A stretch of DNA of 64,000 nt from Bacteroidia bacterium (GTDB lineage: Bacteria > Bacteroidota > Bacteroidia > Flavobacteriales > Flavobacteriaceae). Position 1 is the first letter of the stretch. Each line of letters opens with the position of its first letter. Positions 35,145 to 45,734 of this stretch are shown here, piece after piece. The notes under the pieces are model-generated. The model did not search any database, was not told the DNA's origin, and saw nothing but the letters and a program-made list of their open reading frames with translations. Location: NCBI GenBank assembly GCA_030432635.1, contig JAUIMB010000003.1, forward strand, positions 270,825-334,824, read 5' to 3'. The translations under genes and the position numbers were made by a program.

Positions 35145-35942
35145 ATGAAGTCTATTTTAGTGCCTGTTGGCTCCTCAAAAAATGCTGAAAGCCATTTACA
35201 GTACGCTGTGGAATTTGCAAGAGCATTTGGAGCAAAGTTGTATGTCATTCAAATTTACAATGTTTACACCAAATCTGGGACAATGATTAAGGTCGACCAT
35301 ATTTTGGAGCGCGAAAGTTTGGCATTTTTAAAGGGACATGTAGAACGAATCGACACGAAAGGTGTGGAAGTTGTTGTAAAAACGTTTAAAGGAAAACTCA
35401 TAGATACGTTAGAGTTGGCATGCGAAGCTCTTGAAGTGGATTTAATCATATTAGAGCCTAGAACAAACTCAATTAAAGACGAGGTCTATTTAGGAAAAAC
35501 TTCAGGAAAAATTGTTAAGCAAACCAATATTCCAGCGCTAATTGTGCCTGAAGGGTATACGTACAGACCAATAGTATCAATTTTAATGGCACTCAAATCG
35601 GCGATTATTAAAAAGGAGAATGCTCTTAATCCGTTAAAGTCAATAAAAGAGCAATACAAGTCTATTGTCAACCTTTTATTGGTAAAAACACCATATCATA
35701 ACCAAGGGGATTTTGATGTTAATAACGATTTAGCGGCATTGATTACAAAGACAACCCATACCGAAAATCCAACGACCTTTCAAGGTGTATTAGAGCACTA
35801 CAAGGACAACCAACCGGATTTATTGTGTGTGGTAAGACGAAAGCGAGGGTTTTTTATTAAACTATGGGAAAGTAATACCATCTTAAAAAAAGACTTTTAT
35901 GTTTCTAGCTTACCAGTTTTGGTACTTAGTGGATTGAAATAG
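35145..35942 (+). CDS. Universal stress protein, two-domain (UspA family)
   Basis: A 265-residue protein with a complete N-terminal Usp domain (1-145): ILVPVGSSKNAESHLQYAVEFARAFGAKL at the start and GKTSGKIVKQTNIPALIVPE near its end. The second half is Usp-like (LLLVKTPYH, PVLVLSGLK) but lacks a clear ATP motif and may be degenerate. The family binds ATP and helps survival under starvation or stress. It lies 18 nt upstream of tRNA-Ala. Confidence 0.87.
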   Translation: MKSILVPVGSSKNAESHLQYAVEFARAFGAKLYVIQIYNVYTKSGTMIKVDHILERESLAFLKGHVERIDTKGVEVVVKTFKGKLIDTLELACEALEVDLIILEPRTNSIKDEVYLGKTSGKIVKQTNIPALIVPEGYTYRPIVSILMALKSAIIKKENALNPLKSIKEQYKSIVNLLLVKTPYHNQGDFDVNNDLAALITKTTHTENPTTFQGVLEHYKDNQPDLLCVVRRKRGFFIKLWESNTILKKDFYVSSLPVLVLSGLK

Positions 35943-35960
35943 TATATTTGCCATTATTTT

Positions 35961-36034
35961 GGGGCATTAGCTCAGCTGGCTAGAGCGCTACGCTGGCAGC
36001 GTAGAGGTCATCGGTTCGACTCCGATATGCTCCA
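35961..36034 (+). tRNA. tRNA-Ala (GGC anticodon)
   Basis: A complete cloverleaf: acceptor GGGGCAT with ATGCTCC (one G-T pair), D arm AGCTCAGCTGG, anticodon stem CTACG/CGTAG with loop CTGGCAG (anticodon GGC), and T arm GGTTCGACTCC. CCA is not encoded. A terminator follows 10 nt later. Confidence 0.95.
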
Positions 36035-36044
36035 CATGAAGCAG

Positions 36045-36075
36045 AAAACCCGTGTCATAACACGGGTTTTTGTTT
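36045..36075 (+). terminator. Terminator of tRNA-Ala
   Basis: An 11-bp perfect stem AAAACCCGTGT/ACACGGGTTTT with a 4-nt loop, then TGTTTTT. It lies 5 nt from the convergent hydrolase stop and may serve both strands. Confidence 0.85.
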
Positions 36076-36079
36076 TTGA

Positions 36080-36937
36080 TTAGGCACCATCTATAGTTTC
36101 TTGAATAAATGCAATGGTATGGTCTACAACATGTTTTAGCGCTTTGGGTAGTTTTTGTTCTTCCCAAGGGTGTTTTGCACCGAAAACATGATTGGAATTC
36201 TCTATAACAATCAATCGGCTTTTTGGGCTCCAGGATTTCAAGGTTTTAGCTTCTTCAAACCCAACAGAAGGGTCATCAATGGCATGAACAATAAGCACAG
36301 GAACCTCTACTCGTTTTATGGAAGCTTCGATATTCAAACGTTTTTCATTGGCTTTGTAGTCTTCGTAAAACTGATACTTATGAGGCATTTGTTGTTTTGT
36401 CCGTCCGTTTAGAACATATTTGACACCATCTTTTCGCCATTGTTCTAAGTCTCCAGTGGTTGAAGTTCTCTTTCCAAACTCACATACACTAGCCCAAGTT
36501 ATCAATTTGGTGATACGTTTATCTTCCGAGGACTTAATAATTGATATTCCACCACCTCGTGAATGACCAATAACCGAAATATTCTTGTCGTTAATATGAT
36601 TGTGGTATTCGAAACTTTCTGAAGTAAGTAGATTTAATATAGCATCGAGGTCATCCAACTCCTTAGTGTAATTATTTTCAGCAAAGGCTTCCAAATCGGG
36701 AAAATCGATAGGATTGTCAATCGTTCCACCATTATGGGAAAAGTTGAACTTGACAAAGAAAAACCCCAAATCACAAAATCGCTGAGCGACAAGATCCCAA
36801 CTTCCCCAATCCTTGAAGCCTTTGTAACCATGGCAAAAAACAACCAGAGGTTTGCGTTCAGTGTTGGTTAAAAAAAAGGCATCCCAAACGATTGGTTTTT
36901 TATTATTTCTATATAGTACCTGGTTTTTCAGTTGCAT
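36080..36937 (-). CDS. Alpha/beta hydrolase (dienelactone hydrolase-like)
   Basis: A 285-residue cytoplasmic hydrolase with the oxyanion motif FCHGYKGFKDWG, nucleophile elbow GHSRGGG (Ser near 125), Asp in HAIDDPSVG and His in NSNHVFGAKHPW. The substrate is unknown; the family includes esterases and acyl-peptide hydrolases. I start at the ATG at 36937, two bases after the addB stop; an upstream TTG gives two extra residues. It is co-transcribed with addB. Confidence 0.85.
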   Translation of the reverse strand: MQLKNQVLYRNNKKPIVWDAFFLTNTERKPLVVFCHGYKGFKDWGSWDLVAQRFCDLGFFFVKFNFSHNGGTIDNPIDFPDLEAFAENNYTKELDDLDAILNLLTSESFEYHNHINDKNISVIGHSRGGGISIIKSSEDKRITKLITWASVCEFGKRTSTTGDLEQWRKDGVKYVLNGRTKQQMPHKYQFYEDYKANEKRLNIEASIKRVEVPVLIVHAIDDPSVGFEEAKTLKSWSPKSRLIVIENSNHVFGAKHPWEEQKLPKALKHVVDHTIAFIQETIDGA

Positions 36938-36939
36938 TA

Positions 36940-39687
36940 TCAAAGTTCTTTTTCAATGAAATCTTGCTCAGCATCGAAGATTTCAACAATCAGTTTTTTA
37001 AGTTCGATTTCAAAAGCCAGCAAGGTGTCTTCAGTAATAATATGATCTTTGGTTCTGCTACCCATGGAAGGTTTTGTTGCAAATCGTAACAGTCCAGAAT
37101 TTAGATTCTTGAATGATATGATTCCAGCTTCAACAGGCAAATCAATTTTGTTATCCTTATACATCATATAGGCATACATAAGGATTTGAAAGCTCTTGCT
37201 GTATTTGTCATAATCTGTCGTAATATCACTCCATTCAACGATTTCAACCTTGTTCGAATCTACCCGTCCAGATTTATAATCAATAATGCGAAGCATTCCG
37301 TTGTATCGATCAACGCGATCAACTTTTCCTTTAAGGGTAACGGTTTTGTTAAGGGCTTCAATGTCAATAGAAATATGCTCATCTGTTTCTATTGCGACTA
37401 TCTCAATACGATTACCCTCTTTGAGTGCATTGCTTTCTAGTTTCAGGAAGTTTGAAATGTAACGCTGTGCAATGTTAAAGATGATCAGGTTAATGCCCTT
37501 TGTAATATCACCTTGCTTGAAAGCTTTGTCGAAATGATAGGTGACCTTGGATACGATTTTAGACCGCATTTCCTTGAGGTGTTTTTTATTGAGAGTTTGG
37601 CCTTCCAAAGGTTTGTAAAAGTCTTCTAATGTATTGTGGATTACTGTTCCTAAGGTGTTAAAGGCAACGCTCTCCTCGACATCATCATATTGTTGAACAC
37701 CCAAAACTTTGTCATAGTAGAAATCGATGGGATTGCGTATATAATTGGTCAGTGAGGATGGAGAAAACCCTTTTTTGGCGACCAAGTCTAAGGCTTCAAT
37801 TACCTCAGGAGTCTTTTTAATTTGTGCTAAACGCGTATCTATTGGAGGCACTTTTGCAGATACCACGGAAGACTTCAGCTTATGAACACCTTCTATTTCC
37901 ATTTGTGTAATAAACCTACTCTTTTCACCGCCATTCAATACATCAGGTTCGGTATTATAAATGATATAAGCGGTTTTTGCCCGTTGTAACAATCTATAAA
38001 AATGGTAAGTATAAACAGCGTCTTTTTCTTTGTAGGTTGGCATGTTGTTTTCAAGTTTCACATCAAAAGGGATAAATGAATTATGGCTTTTTCCAGCAGG
38101 TAGAATACCTTCATTTACCGATGTTATAATTACCGTTTCAAAATCTAGAACACGAGATTCTAGCATACCCATAATTTGTAGACCTTTGAGCGGTTCTCCC
38201 ATAAAATCCAAGGTGTCGTTACTTACAAGGTCACGATACAGGATAAATAGTGTTGAAATTGAACGCACATGGGAAAAAGATGAATTTAACGTCTTTAGAG
38301 TATTAAAAACTTGATGAAAACGATACAGATACTCTAATGAAAGCAAGTCCTTTGATTTGTCTTTGTCGAAAAAAGCCTTGAGCTTTAGGGTTAACGTTAA
38401 ACAGTTGTGGATTGCTATGTTGGGTTGATCCTGCCAGCTTCCAAACAACAACTTTAATATGGAAGTATGATTGGGAGCAATTTCCTTCAGGTCGCTTAAC
38501 GTAAGATAGGTCTTGTTTTGATCTTGAATGTGTTTTACAATACCATTGTTGTTTTTAAACAACACTTTTACGAATGGATTGGTTAGTACTTCTACAATCT
38601 GTTTATAGTAAAAGACTTTAGAGTTTGACTTATGCAAGTTGAAAAGCGCTTCAAACAATGAAGCTAAGGGAATTGACTTTAATGGCAAACCCATGGTAAT
38701 ATTGACAGCATTAACAGATTTTGGTAATGTATTCAGTAAAGGCAATAGAAGAGTTTCATCACCTAAGATAACAGCTGTATTCTCTAGATTCTTCTGCTTA
38801 GCACTGATGGTGTCTAAAAGCTCGCCTACTAATTTTATCTGACTGATATTTTTAGGACAGCCAATACAATTTATGTCCTTACTTTTTGTGTAGTGGTTGT
38901 TTGCCCAATTGAAATTATGCTGTTTAAAGTACGGCCAATTCATCTTATGTTGCCGCATAAACAGTCCTGCATCATGATACGTATGTTCTAAGAATGTTTT
39001 GTCTATATCCCAATAGATGTAAGCCAAGCCTTGTTGCAATAATTCTTGAATTATGAGTTCTTCGGCTTTATTGAGCGCATTAAATCCTACAAAAACGAAC
39101 TTTTGATTCGTGTGGGAAGCTATAAATTGTTCAATGTTATTTACCGCTTCACGATATATTTGTCCTTGATAGCCTTTTTTCTTTTGGGATAATCGGTTTT
39201 GTAATTCGTGATAATAGACTTTTAAGCGTTTCCAAAACTCCAGGTAGTTTTTTATATAATCGGTTGGTGCTTCATCCAGAGACCAATGTTGGTGTTCTAT
39301 ATTTTTTATGGCTGATAAATAATCAAACACATGATTTGGAGGAATGAGATAACGGTCTATTTCGTTAAAGTCCTGCAACAAGCGTTGAGCCCACTTCGAA
39401 AACTGATCAAAAGGTTCTACATGTTGTTTAGGTGTATATTGAAGATACACATCATAAAACTCGAACAAGAGTTCGGTGTTTGAAGTATATTGAGAATCTG
39501 AAAGTGTTTCGATGAAAGTTTCAATAGATTCAATTTTTGGGGAAAACAAAGTTTTTACAACGTGTTTCGATATGGCATGTTTAAAAAAGGTGCCTGCTCT
39601 TTTGCTTGGTAAGATGAATGTGAGTTGAGATATATCATGGTTGCGATCGATTAAATCTAGAATAACGTCGTCTATGAATGTTCTCAT
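36940..39687 (-). CDS. addB: AddB-like helicase/nuclease subunit (PD-(D/E)XK)
   Basis: A 915-residue repair protein. The N-terminus (LTFILPSKRAGTFFKHAI) corresponds to the degenerate ATPase region of AddB. The C-terminal nuclease has the His of LGTVIHNTLEDF (near 668), Asp of KGKVDRVDRY and DYK of IIDYKSGRVD (near 800). It should work with AddA in double-strand-break resection before RecA loading. The four cysteines that bind an Fe-S cluster in B. subtilis AddB are not present at the C-terminus, so this is a cluster-free type. The addA gene lies 2.8 kb away. Confidence 0.88.
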   Translation of the reverse strand: MRTFIDDVILDLIDRNHDISQLTFILPSKRAGTFFKHAISKHVVKTLFSPKIESIETFIETLSDSQYTSNTELLFEFYDVYLQYTPKQHVEPFDQFSKWAQRLLQDFNEIDRYLIPPNHVFDYLSAIKNIEHQHWSLDEAPTDYIKNYLEFWKRLKVYYHELQNRLSQKKKGYQGQIYREAVNNIEQFIASHTNQKFVFVGFNALNKAEELIIQELLQQGLAYIYWDIDKTFLEHTYHDAGLFMRQHKMNWPYFKQHNFNWANNHYTKSKDINCIGCPKNISQIKLVGELLDTISAKQKNLENTAVILGDETLLLPLLNTLPKSVNAVNITMGLPLKSIPLASLFEALFNLHKSNSKVFYYKQIVEVLTNPFVKVLFKNNNGIVKHIQDQNKTYLTLSDLKEIAPNHTSILKLLFGSWQDQPNIAIHNCLTLTLKLKAFFDKDKSKDLLSLEYLYRFHQVFNTLKTLNSSFSHVRSISTLFILYRDLVSNDTLDFMGEPLKGLQIMGMLESRVLDFETVIITSVNEGILPAGKSHNSFIPFDVKLENNMPTYKEKDAVYTYHFYRLLQRAKTAYIIYNTEPDVLNGGEKSRFITQMEIEGVHKLKSSVVSAKVPPIDTRLAQIKKTPEVIEALDLVAKKGFSPSSLTNYIRNPIDFYYDKVLGVQQYDDVEESVAFNTLGTVIHNTLEDFYKPLEGQTLNKKHLKEMRSKIVSKVTYHFDKAFKQGDITKGINLIIFNIAQRYISNFLKLESNALKEGNRIEIVAIETDEHISIDIEALNKTVTLKGKVDRVDRYNGMLRIIDYKSGRVDSNKVEIVEWSDITTDYDKYSKSFQILMYAYMMYKDNKIDLPVEAGIISFKNLNSGLLRFATKPSMGSRTKDHIITEDTLLAFEIELKKLIVEIFDAEQDFIEKEL

Positions 39688-39700
39688 AGTATAAAAATAA

Positions 39701-39730
39701 AAAACGCTCCGAATTTCGGAGCGTTTTTTT
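39701..39730 (-). terminator. Terminator of the OmpA-family gene
   Basis: A 12-bp stem AAAACGCTCCGA/TCGGAGCGTTTT with loop ATT and T runs on both sides. It lies between ompA and addB. Confidence 0.87.
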
Positions 39731-39757
39731 AATATTTAGTTTGAAGTAAAAACCTAA

Positions 39758-41122
39758 TTATTGTTTCATAAGTTTTACTTCTACACGTCTGTTGTTAGCT
39801 CTACCAGCTCTAGTTTTGTTAGAATCAATTGGATTTTCTTCTCCAAAACCTTGTGCTACAAGTCTATCTTCACCAATACCATTAGCGATTAGATAATCTC
39901 TAACTGCATTAGCTCTTCTTTCAGATAATAATTTGTTGCTTTTTGCAGCACCTACACTATCAGTATAACCGTCTAAGCTAAATTTAGCTTTAGGATAATC
40001 TTTCAAGATTGCAACCATAGCATTCAATGTTGTGTTAGATTCTGACTTAAGGGTAGATCTACCTGTATCAAACAAGATGGTTCTAGCATACTCATTTAAT
40101 TGTGCCATTACTTCTTCAGTTGGCTCAACTTTAGGGCAACCATTGTTAGCAACCTCACCTGCTTCATTTGGACATTGGTCATCTTTATCTAAGACACCAT
40201 CACCATCAGTATCAGGCCAAGGACAACCTTTGTTTGCAGAAGGACCAGCTTCGTTTGGACACTCATCATCTTTATCTGCAACACCATCACTATCAGCATC
40301 AGGGCATCCATTAAGAGCTTTTAAACCAGCTACAGTAGGACAGTCGTCATTATTATCTGAAACACCATCACTGTCAGAATCTGGGCAACCGTTAAATTCA
40401 GCTAAACCAGCTTCGTTTGGACAATCGTCTTTAGCATCTTCGATACCATCATTATCAGAGTCTGGGCAACCATTGAAAGCCTCTAATCCAGGAACATCTG
40501 GACAAGCATCGTCTTTGTCATAGATACCGTCATCATCTGTATCTTTTCCTCCAAACTTAACAGCTACACCAACAGTGTGTTGCCAGTGCTTAGGTAAATA
40601 ATCTTCAAATGAATGTTTGTATGATGATTGTGCTGTTACACCTATATTATCAGAAAACCAAAAGTTCAGACCAAGTGTTCCGTTTAAAGTACCAGCACCA
40701 ATGTCATCTATCCAAGTGTAACCACCACCTGCTCCTAAGTAAGGATCAATACATTTAGAATTTAATAAGTTCATGAATGAATAAGAGACCGTACCATCTA
40801 CTCCGTAGTAAGATAAATCTGGTGCGGAAGAATCTCCAATTTTATCGATTCTGTTGATTGTACCTGCAGCTGATAACGTGAAACCACTACTTAAATATCT
40901 GGATACAGAAACGCTTGACAACGATGGTAAGAAGTTCCAGTGATCGTTAGCATTGAAGAACTCATCAAAGTATTCACCTAATGGAGCATCTTCACCAACA
41001 GGATAAAGGTCAACTGCATTTGCGCCAATTCCTATTTTCCATGGGTTGTTTTCGTCCTGAGCATTAGCATTAAAGCTTAATACCAGTAACAAAGCGAAAA
41101 ATAATCTGCTAAGGTTTTTCAT
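39758..41122 (-). CDS. OmpA-family outer-membrane protein with thrombospondin type 3 repeats
   Basis: A 454-residue outer-membrane protein. Signal peptide to NANA-Q (21), N-terminal beta-barrel to about 190, then five or so calcium-binding type 3 repeats ([37 protein letters not shown]) to about 325, and an OmpA peptidoglycan-binding domain ([44 protein letters not shown]). It tethers the outer membrane to the cell wall and is probably very abundant, since it has the best promoter in the window and a strong terminator. Confidence 0.95.
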   Translation of the reverse strand: MKNLSRLFFALLLVLSFNANAQDENNPWKIGIGANAVDLYPVGEDAPLGEYFDEFFNANDHWNFLPSLSSVSVSRYLSSGFTLSAAGTINRIDKIGDSSAPDLSYYGVDGTVSYSFMNLLNSKCIDPYLGAGGGYTWIDDIGAGTLNGTLGLNFWFSDNIGVTAQSSYKHSFEDYLPKHWQHTVGVAVKFGGKDTDDDGIYDKDDACPDVPGLEAFNGCPDSDNDGIEDAKDDCPNEAGLAEFNGCPDSDSDGVSDNNDDCPTVAGLKALNGCPDADSDGVADKDDECPNEAGPSANKGCPWPDTDGDGVLDKDDQCPNEAGEVANNGCPKVEPTEEVMAQLNEYARTILFDTGRSTLKSESNTTLNAMVAILKDYPKAKFSLDGYTDSVGAAKSNKLLSERRANAVRDYLIANGIGEDRLVAQGFGEENPIDSNKTRAGRANNRRVEVKLMKQ

Positions 41123-41161
41123 ATTCTAAATAATTTTAATTTTTTAAGTGTTAATTAAAGG

Positions 41162-41192
41162 CAAAAGTAAGTTGTTAAATATTATTAACAAA
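41162..41192 (-). promoter_or_regulatory. Consensus Bacteroidota promoter of the OmpA gene
   Basis: On the minus strand TTTG (41189-41192), 19 nt, then TACTTTTG (41162-41169): an exact -33/-7 pair. The predicted start of transcription is about 35-40 nt before the ATG. A second box, TATATTTG, lies further upstream. Confidence 0.75.
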
Positions 41193-41249
41193 GACAAATA
41201 TATAAAAATATTGATTACTCGTACTAAAAATAGGGAGTTTGGACTAATT

Positions 41250-42443
41250 TTAAATAATTTCTAGTGTTTGCCCAACCTTAGTAAACGCAGCAATGGCTTT
41301 ATCTAATTGCTCTTTTGTGTGAGCTGCTGAGAGTTGAACACGTATTCGAGCTTTTTCTCGAGGAACTACAGGGAAAAAGAAACCTATCACATAGATGCCT
41401 TCACGAAGCAACATTTTTGCCATGGTTTGCGATAGCTTAGCATCGTAGAGCATGACAGGAACGATTGCCGAATCACCATCAATGATATCAAATCCAGCCT
41501 CTTTCATGCCTTTCTTAAAGTAATTGGTGTTGTTTTCCAGTGTATCTCTCAAGGAAGTGTCGTTTGCTAGCATATCAAATACCTTAATAGATGCACCAAC
41601 TATAGCAGGTGCTAAGGAGTTCGAAAACAAATATGGTCTCGAACGCTGCCTCAGAATTTCGATAACTTCTTTTTTAGCTGTGGTATAACCTCCCATAGCG
41701 CCTCCCATAGCCTTACCAAGTGTTCCGGTAATAATGTCAATACGGCCTAAAACCCCTTTTTCCTCAAGTGTGCCTCTTCCAGTATCTCCAATGAACCCTG
41801 TGGCATGACATTCATCAATCATCACCAAGGCGTCGTATTTATCTGCTAAATCACAAATCTCATCCAAAGGAGCGACTAGGCCATCCATCGAGAACACACC
41901 ATCTGTGACAATAATTTTAAACCGTGCTCCATTTTCATTTGCCGCAATTAATTGACGTTCTAAGTCTGCCATATCATTGTTTGCATATCGATATCGTGCA
42001 GCCTTACACAAACGAACACCATCGATAATCGAAGCGTGGTTTAAAGAATCAGAAATAATTGCGTCTTCTTTTCCCAGCAAAGGCTCAAAAACACCTCCAT
42101 TGGCATCAAAAGCTGCAGCATAAAGAATAGTGTCTTCAGTGCCATAGAAATCTGCGATTTTCTGTTCAAGTTCTTTGTGTATATCCTGTGTGCCACAAAT
42201 GAAACGCACGGACGACATCCCAAATCCATGAGTGTCCATGGTGTCTTTTGCCGCTTGAATGACTTCAGGGTGTGAAGACAATCCCAAATAATTATTGGCG
42301 CAAAAGTTCAATACAGTTTGCCCAGTACTAAGTGTTATCTCTGCGCCTTGAGGTGATGTGATAATACGTTCTTCTTTAAATAGTCCATCTTTTTTTATGG
42401 ACTTTATCTCTTGTTGTAGGTACTCTTTTATGTTTCCGTACAT
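41250..42443 (-). CDS. kbl: Glycine C-acetyltransferase (2-amino-3-ketobutyrate CoA ligase)
   Basis: A 397-residue PLP enzyme that converts 2-amino-3-ketobutyrate and CoA to glycine and acetyl-CoA in threonine degradation. Conserved features are [37 protein letters not shown], the [16 protein letters not shown] loop and the PLP lysine in [14 protein letters not shown] near residue 240. Related members make serine palmitoyl or 7-keto-8-aminopelargonate, but [14 protein letters not shown] favours Kbl. It follows addA by 21 nt. The threonine dehydrogenase partner is not in the window. Confidence 0.92.
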   Translation of the reverse strand: MYGNIKEYLQQEIKSIKKDGLFKEERIITSPQGAEITLSTGQTVLNFCANNYLGLSSHPEVIQAAKDTMDTHGFGMSSVRFICGTQDIHKELEQKIADFYGTEDTILYAAAFDANGGVFEPLLGKEDAIISDSLNHASIIDGVRLCKAARYRYANNDMADLERQLIAANENGARFKIIVTDGVFSMDGLVAPLDEICDLADKYDALVMIDECHATGFIGDTGRGTLEEKGVLGRIDIITGTLGKAMGGAMGGYTTAKKEVIEILRQRSRPYLFSNSLAPAIVGASIKVFDMLANDTSLRDTLENNTNYFKKGMKEAGFDIIDGDSAIVPVMLYDAKLSQTMAKMLLREGIYVIGFFFPVVPREKARIRVQLSAAHTKEQLDKAIAAFTKVGQTLEII

Positions 42444-42464
42444 GTTTAGCTAATTTTTACAAAA

Positions 42465-45400
42465 TTAAAATTCTTTTACTACAATATTGTCGTTAATATA
42501 AACTAGTATTTTTTTTATGACTACCAAATTCATTTCTTCTAAAAGGTCTTGGTAATTGTATAGTTGTTCTTTATGTTTTGGGTGTTCACGTCCTGTTTTA
42601 TAATCAATGATAATCGCTTGGTTTTTTGAGTTAACAACCACACGGTCAGGTCTTAAAATCTGACCATCTTTTGAAATGATATCCCGTTCATTGTAAATGG
42701 ATAGGGTTTCGTCAAAAACTGATGCCAATTGATCGTGTTCAACAATTCGGGTTATTAAGGATTTCAGGTTTAAGAGTTGGTCATTATTGATTTGCCCAGA
42801 ATCTAAAAAATTAGAAAGAGCAAAATCAATATCTGCTGGTGTTTTTATATAGGATAAGATATTATGAACCAGGTTACCACGTTCGATAGCGTGTTCTTGA
42901 GCGGTATCCCATAAATAACCCGAATTCGTTACTATGTTGAGATTGTGCGCCTCTTTTTCAGTTGAAATAAAACATGCTTGGGTAATGGTATGGTTTACTT
43001 CTATTTTTTCTTCTGAAGTTTTTGTCGGATCACCAAAACTATAAGAATTTTGGTCATTGTCCCACTGCCCTAATGATTTTAAATAATTGATAAACAAACC
43101 AGAATAATATGTTAGCTTTTCCGATTGCGTTTTTTTGTCAAGATCCTTTTCAGAAATAATGTACAATTGTTCTGCAGCTCTGGTTAAAACGACATAAAGT
43201 AAATTTAGGCTGTCCAATTCCAGTTTAGAACGATAGCTGTTATATATTTCATGTCCTAAATCACCAAGTTCCTCAAGGTCTTTGTTCATATTTAGATAGA
43301 GATGGGAAAACCCATGAAACGACTTTGGATCTACAGGAAACCAAACCTTTGGGGAAATATCGGAATAGATATCCTGATTGGCATAGGGAAAAATGACCAC
43401 TGGGAATTCCAAGCCTTTAGACTTATGTATGGTCATTACCTGAATGGCATTTGTTTCTGTAGGCGACACAATACTTAGAGAGTCTTTCTTACGTTCCCAA
43501 TACTCTAAAAAACCGTTAATATTAGCACCATGACGTTGTGAATAATCGAAGACTTCGTCTAGGTAAAATTGTAAATAAGCATTTAAAGATGAATTTAGGC
43601 CGAAGCCTCTCACAACGCTTTCAACAGCTTCATACATTGGCAATTGCAGAAAATTTTCAAAATCAAAATTAAACCCAAAGGTGTTGAGTTTATTGAAAAA
43701 TTCGGAACCATTTAAGTCGATCAAACCTTTAAAAAACAAATGCTTGTTGTTGAGTTGCAATTTGTCATCTGTAAGAAAAGCGAGAATGGCAACTTTAACT
43801 TCATCGTTATCTGGCTGAATGCCAAAGGCTATAACTTGATTGATGAACTGAACTTCTGGAGCGTTCTTAATGAGCAAACTTTCCGAGGAAATAATAGGGA
43901 TTTCCATATCTGAAAGGTATTCAGCAATGGCAAAGCCTTCCTTTTTTCGTCTAACAATGATGCAAATGTCTCTATATGAAAATCCTTGGCGTATCGCTTT
44001 TTGAACAATCGTTAGTACAGCCTCACATTGCAATTGGTTTTTGTCCTCATCAATTGTGTTCAAGAAATTGAGTTCTACATAGCCTGGTTTTTCGATCGAA
44101 ACATTTTGCCTTGCGTTTTTGTAGATCTCTCGATATTGATTATTTGAAAATGCAAATTCAGAAATATGCTCAAAAAAGCTATTGTTGAATTCTACGATGG
44201 TTTTGTGACTGCGGAAATTAGTAGGCAAATTAGAAACGTGTTTTTCAACATGAAACGGGTTGCCTTCAGAATATAAATCAATAAACTGTTCTGCGCGTCC
44301 ACCTCTCCATCTGTAAATGGCCTGTTTGGCATCACCGACTAACATCGCTGAGCCTGATTCGTTATTTAAGTTTTCTGATGACACTGCACTATGAATCAAC
44401 GGAATCAAGTTTTCCCATTGCAACCCTGAGGTGTCTTGAAACTCGTCAATAAAATAATGTTTGAATTTTTCACCAATACGTTCATAGATAAAAGGAGCTG
44501 GTTGTGCCTTGATTTCATTATTGATGATTTCATTAAACTCTGAAATGAGCAATAGATCTTCTTCGTTTTTTAACTCCTCAAGCGTTTTTCCGATAGCACT
44601 TAGTACCGAAAGAGGTGTGATGTTTTTTAGTGCATTATTCAAGAACTTAATTTGAAAAACAGCCTGTTTGGTTTTTGTAAAGGCATCGATTAAATGAGGT
44701 CTCAGGGATTCTATTGTGACTGCTGTATCTTCTGAAACACGTTTTGGGTGAAGTGTAGAACCCTCGAGAAGATCATTTTGCCAATTTGATGAGAAAGACA
44801 CATCAAACTCTTTGTTGGAGAGTTTTATAAAATGCTTTGGTAAGGAACTTCGGTTAAAGTCATCGTGTTGAATAGTAGCGTCCTCAATGAGCCATAAAAC
44901 TTGTTGGGAAACTTCAACAACCATAGCAGACGTGTCCTTTTGACTATTTTGTAAATGATGCTTTAAAGCTTCAAAATCTGTGAGTGTTTTGTGTTTTAAC
45001 TCCTCAAGATAAGGGATGTCGTTTTCATTGACCAGTACCTTTGCAATTTCATTGAAATCGTAGGCAATGTTCCAGCTTTTATCCTCATCAGTCTTTTCAA
45101 TGGCAAAATCGATAAGCACCTTAGTTAGTTTAGGGTCTGCTCCTGCTTGGTCAATAAGTTTATCTACAGCTTTAGCCAATAGTGTGTCAGTGTCCAGTTC
45201 AACTTCAAAGTTCAAGGGTAATTTTAGGTCGTATGCAAAAGTTCGAATGAGCTTATGGTTAAATTTATCAATGGTCGAAATGTCATACGCAGCATAATTG
45301 TGAACAATAGACTGTAGTAGTATTTTTGATTTATTCTGAAGGGTTTCGGGATCTATTTCGAGCGCTTTGACCAAGTCACTAAACATAGGAAGATGTAATA

Positions 45401-45620
45401 ATGTGTGAATGTCATCCTCTGAAAAACGCTTAAGCATTGTAATAATGCGTTCTTTCATTTCGCCAACGGCTTTATTGGTAAAGGTTAGCGCCAGCGTATT
45501 TCGAAATGCTAAATTACTTTTTGAATTGTAGAGTATCTTAAGGTAATCCTTTACTAAAGTATAGGTTTTGCCACTTCCTGCAGAAGCATTATAAATTGTT
45601 AAAGGAGCTTGGTTTTGCAC
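42465..45620 (-). CDS. addA: AddA-like UvrD/Rep helicase-nuclease
   Basis: A 1051-residue SF1A helicase-nuclease, the motor half of the AddAB/RecBCD-like recombination machine. Walker A NASAGSGKTYTLV is at 12-20, DEXX motif FIDEFQDTSGLQWE near 392, GDAKQAIYRWRGG, LPTNFRSH, VMTIHKSKGLEFPVV near 730, and VVLTRAAEQLYI near 810. The C-terminal nuclease has RGNLVHNIL, LRPDRVVV, IIDYKTG (near 1004) and QLYNYQ. Start is GTG at 45620. Upstream is the divergent sod gene. Confidence 0.92.
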   Translation of the reverse strand: MQNQAPLTIYNASAGSGKTYTLVKDYLKILYNSKSNLAFRNTLALTFTNKAVGEMKERIITMLKRFSEDDIHTLLHLPMFSDLVKALEIDPETLQNKSKILLQSIVHNYAAYDISTIDKFNHKLIRTFAYDLKLPLNFEVELDTDTLLAKAVDKLIDQAGADPKLTKVLIDFAIEKTDEDKSWNIAYDFNEIAKVLVNENDIPYLEELKHKTLTDFEALKHHLQNSQKDTSAMVVEVSQQVLWLIEDATIQHDDFNRSSLPKHFIKLSNKEFDVSFSSNWQNDLLEGSTLHPKRVSEDTAVTIESLRPHLIDAFTKTKQAVFQIKFLNNALKNITPLSVLSAIGKTLEELKNEEDLLLISEFNEIINNEIKAQPAPFIYERIGEKFKHYFIDEFQDTSGLQWENLIPLIHSAVSSENLNNESGSAMLVGDAKQAIYRWRGGRAEQFIDLYSEGNPFHVEKHVSNLPTNFRSHKTIVEFNNSFFEHISEFAFSNNQYREIYKNARQNVSIEKPGYVELNFLNTIDEDKNQLQCEAVLTIVQKAIRQGFSYRDICIIVRRKKEGFAIAEYLSDMEIPIISSESLLIKNAPEVQFINQVIAFGIQPDNDEVKVAILAFLTDDKLQLNNKHLFFKGLIDLNGSEFFNKLNTFGFNFDFENFLQLPMYEAVESVVRGFGLNSSLNAYLQFYLDEVFDYSQRHGANINGFLEYWERKKDSLSIVSPTETNAIQVMTIHKSKGLEFPVVIFPYANQDIYSDISPKVWFPVDPKSFHGFSHLYLNMNKDLEELGDLGHEIYNSYRSKLELDSLNLLYVVLTRAAEQLYIISEKDLDKKTQSEKLTYYSGLFINYLKSLGQWDNDQNSYSFGDPTKTSEEKIEVNHTITQACFISTEKEAHNLNIVTNSGYLWDTAQEHAIERGNLVHNILSYIKTPADIDFALSNFLDSGQINNDQLLNLKSLITRIVEHDQLASVFDETLSIYNERDIISKDGQILRPDRVVVNSKNQAIIIDYKTGREHPKHKEQLYNYQDLLEEMNLVVIKKILVYINDNIVVKEF

Positions 45621-45689
45621 GCTTAAAATTATAAAATCTATCTATGAGTTCATAGTTATTTAATATTTTTAAATGCGCTGTTTTATGCT

Positions 45690-45697
45690 TAATTTTG
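45690..45697 (+). promoter_or_regulatory. Probable -7 box of the superoxide dismutase gene
   Basis: TAATTTTG (exact TAnnTTTG), with TTTT 19 nt upstream at 45667-45670 as a near -33. The ATG lies 38 nt downstream. Confidence 0.55.
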
Positions 45698-45734
45698 AGA
45701 GCATTAAATATTAACAATTAAATAAAATAGAATT

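Noticed and set aside
40032..40523. A 163-codon plus-strand frame opposite the type 3 repeats of the OmpA-family gene
   Set aside because: It is antisense to a confidently identified gene, and its Ser/Pro-rich repetitive sequence is the mirror of the Asp-rich repeats.
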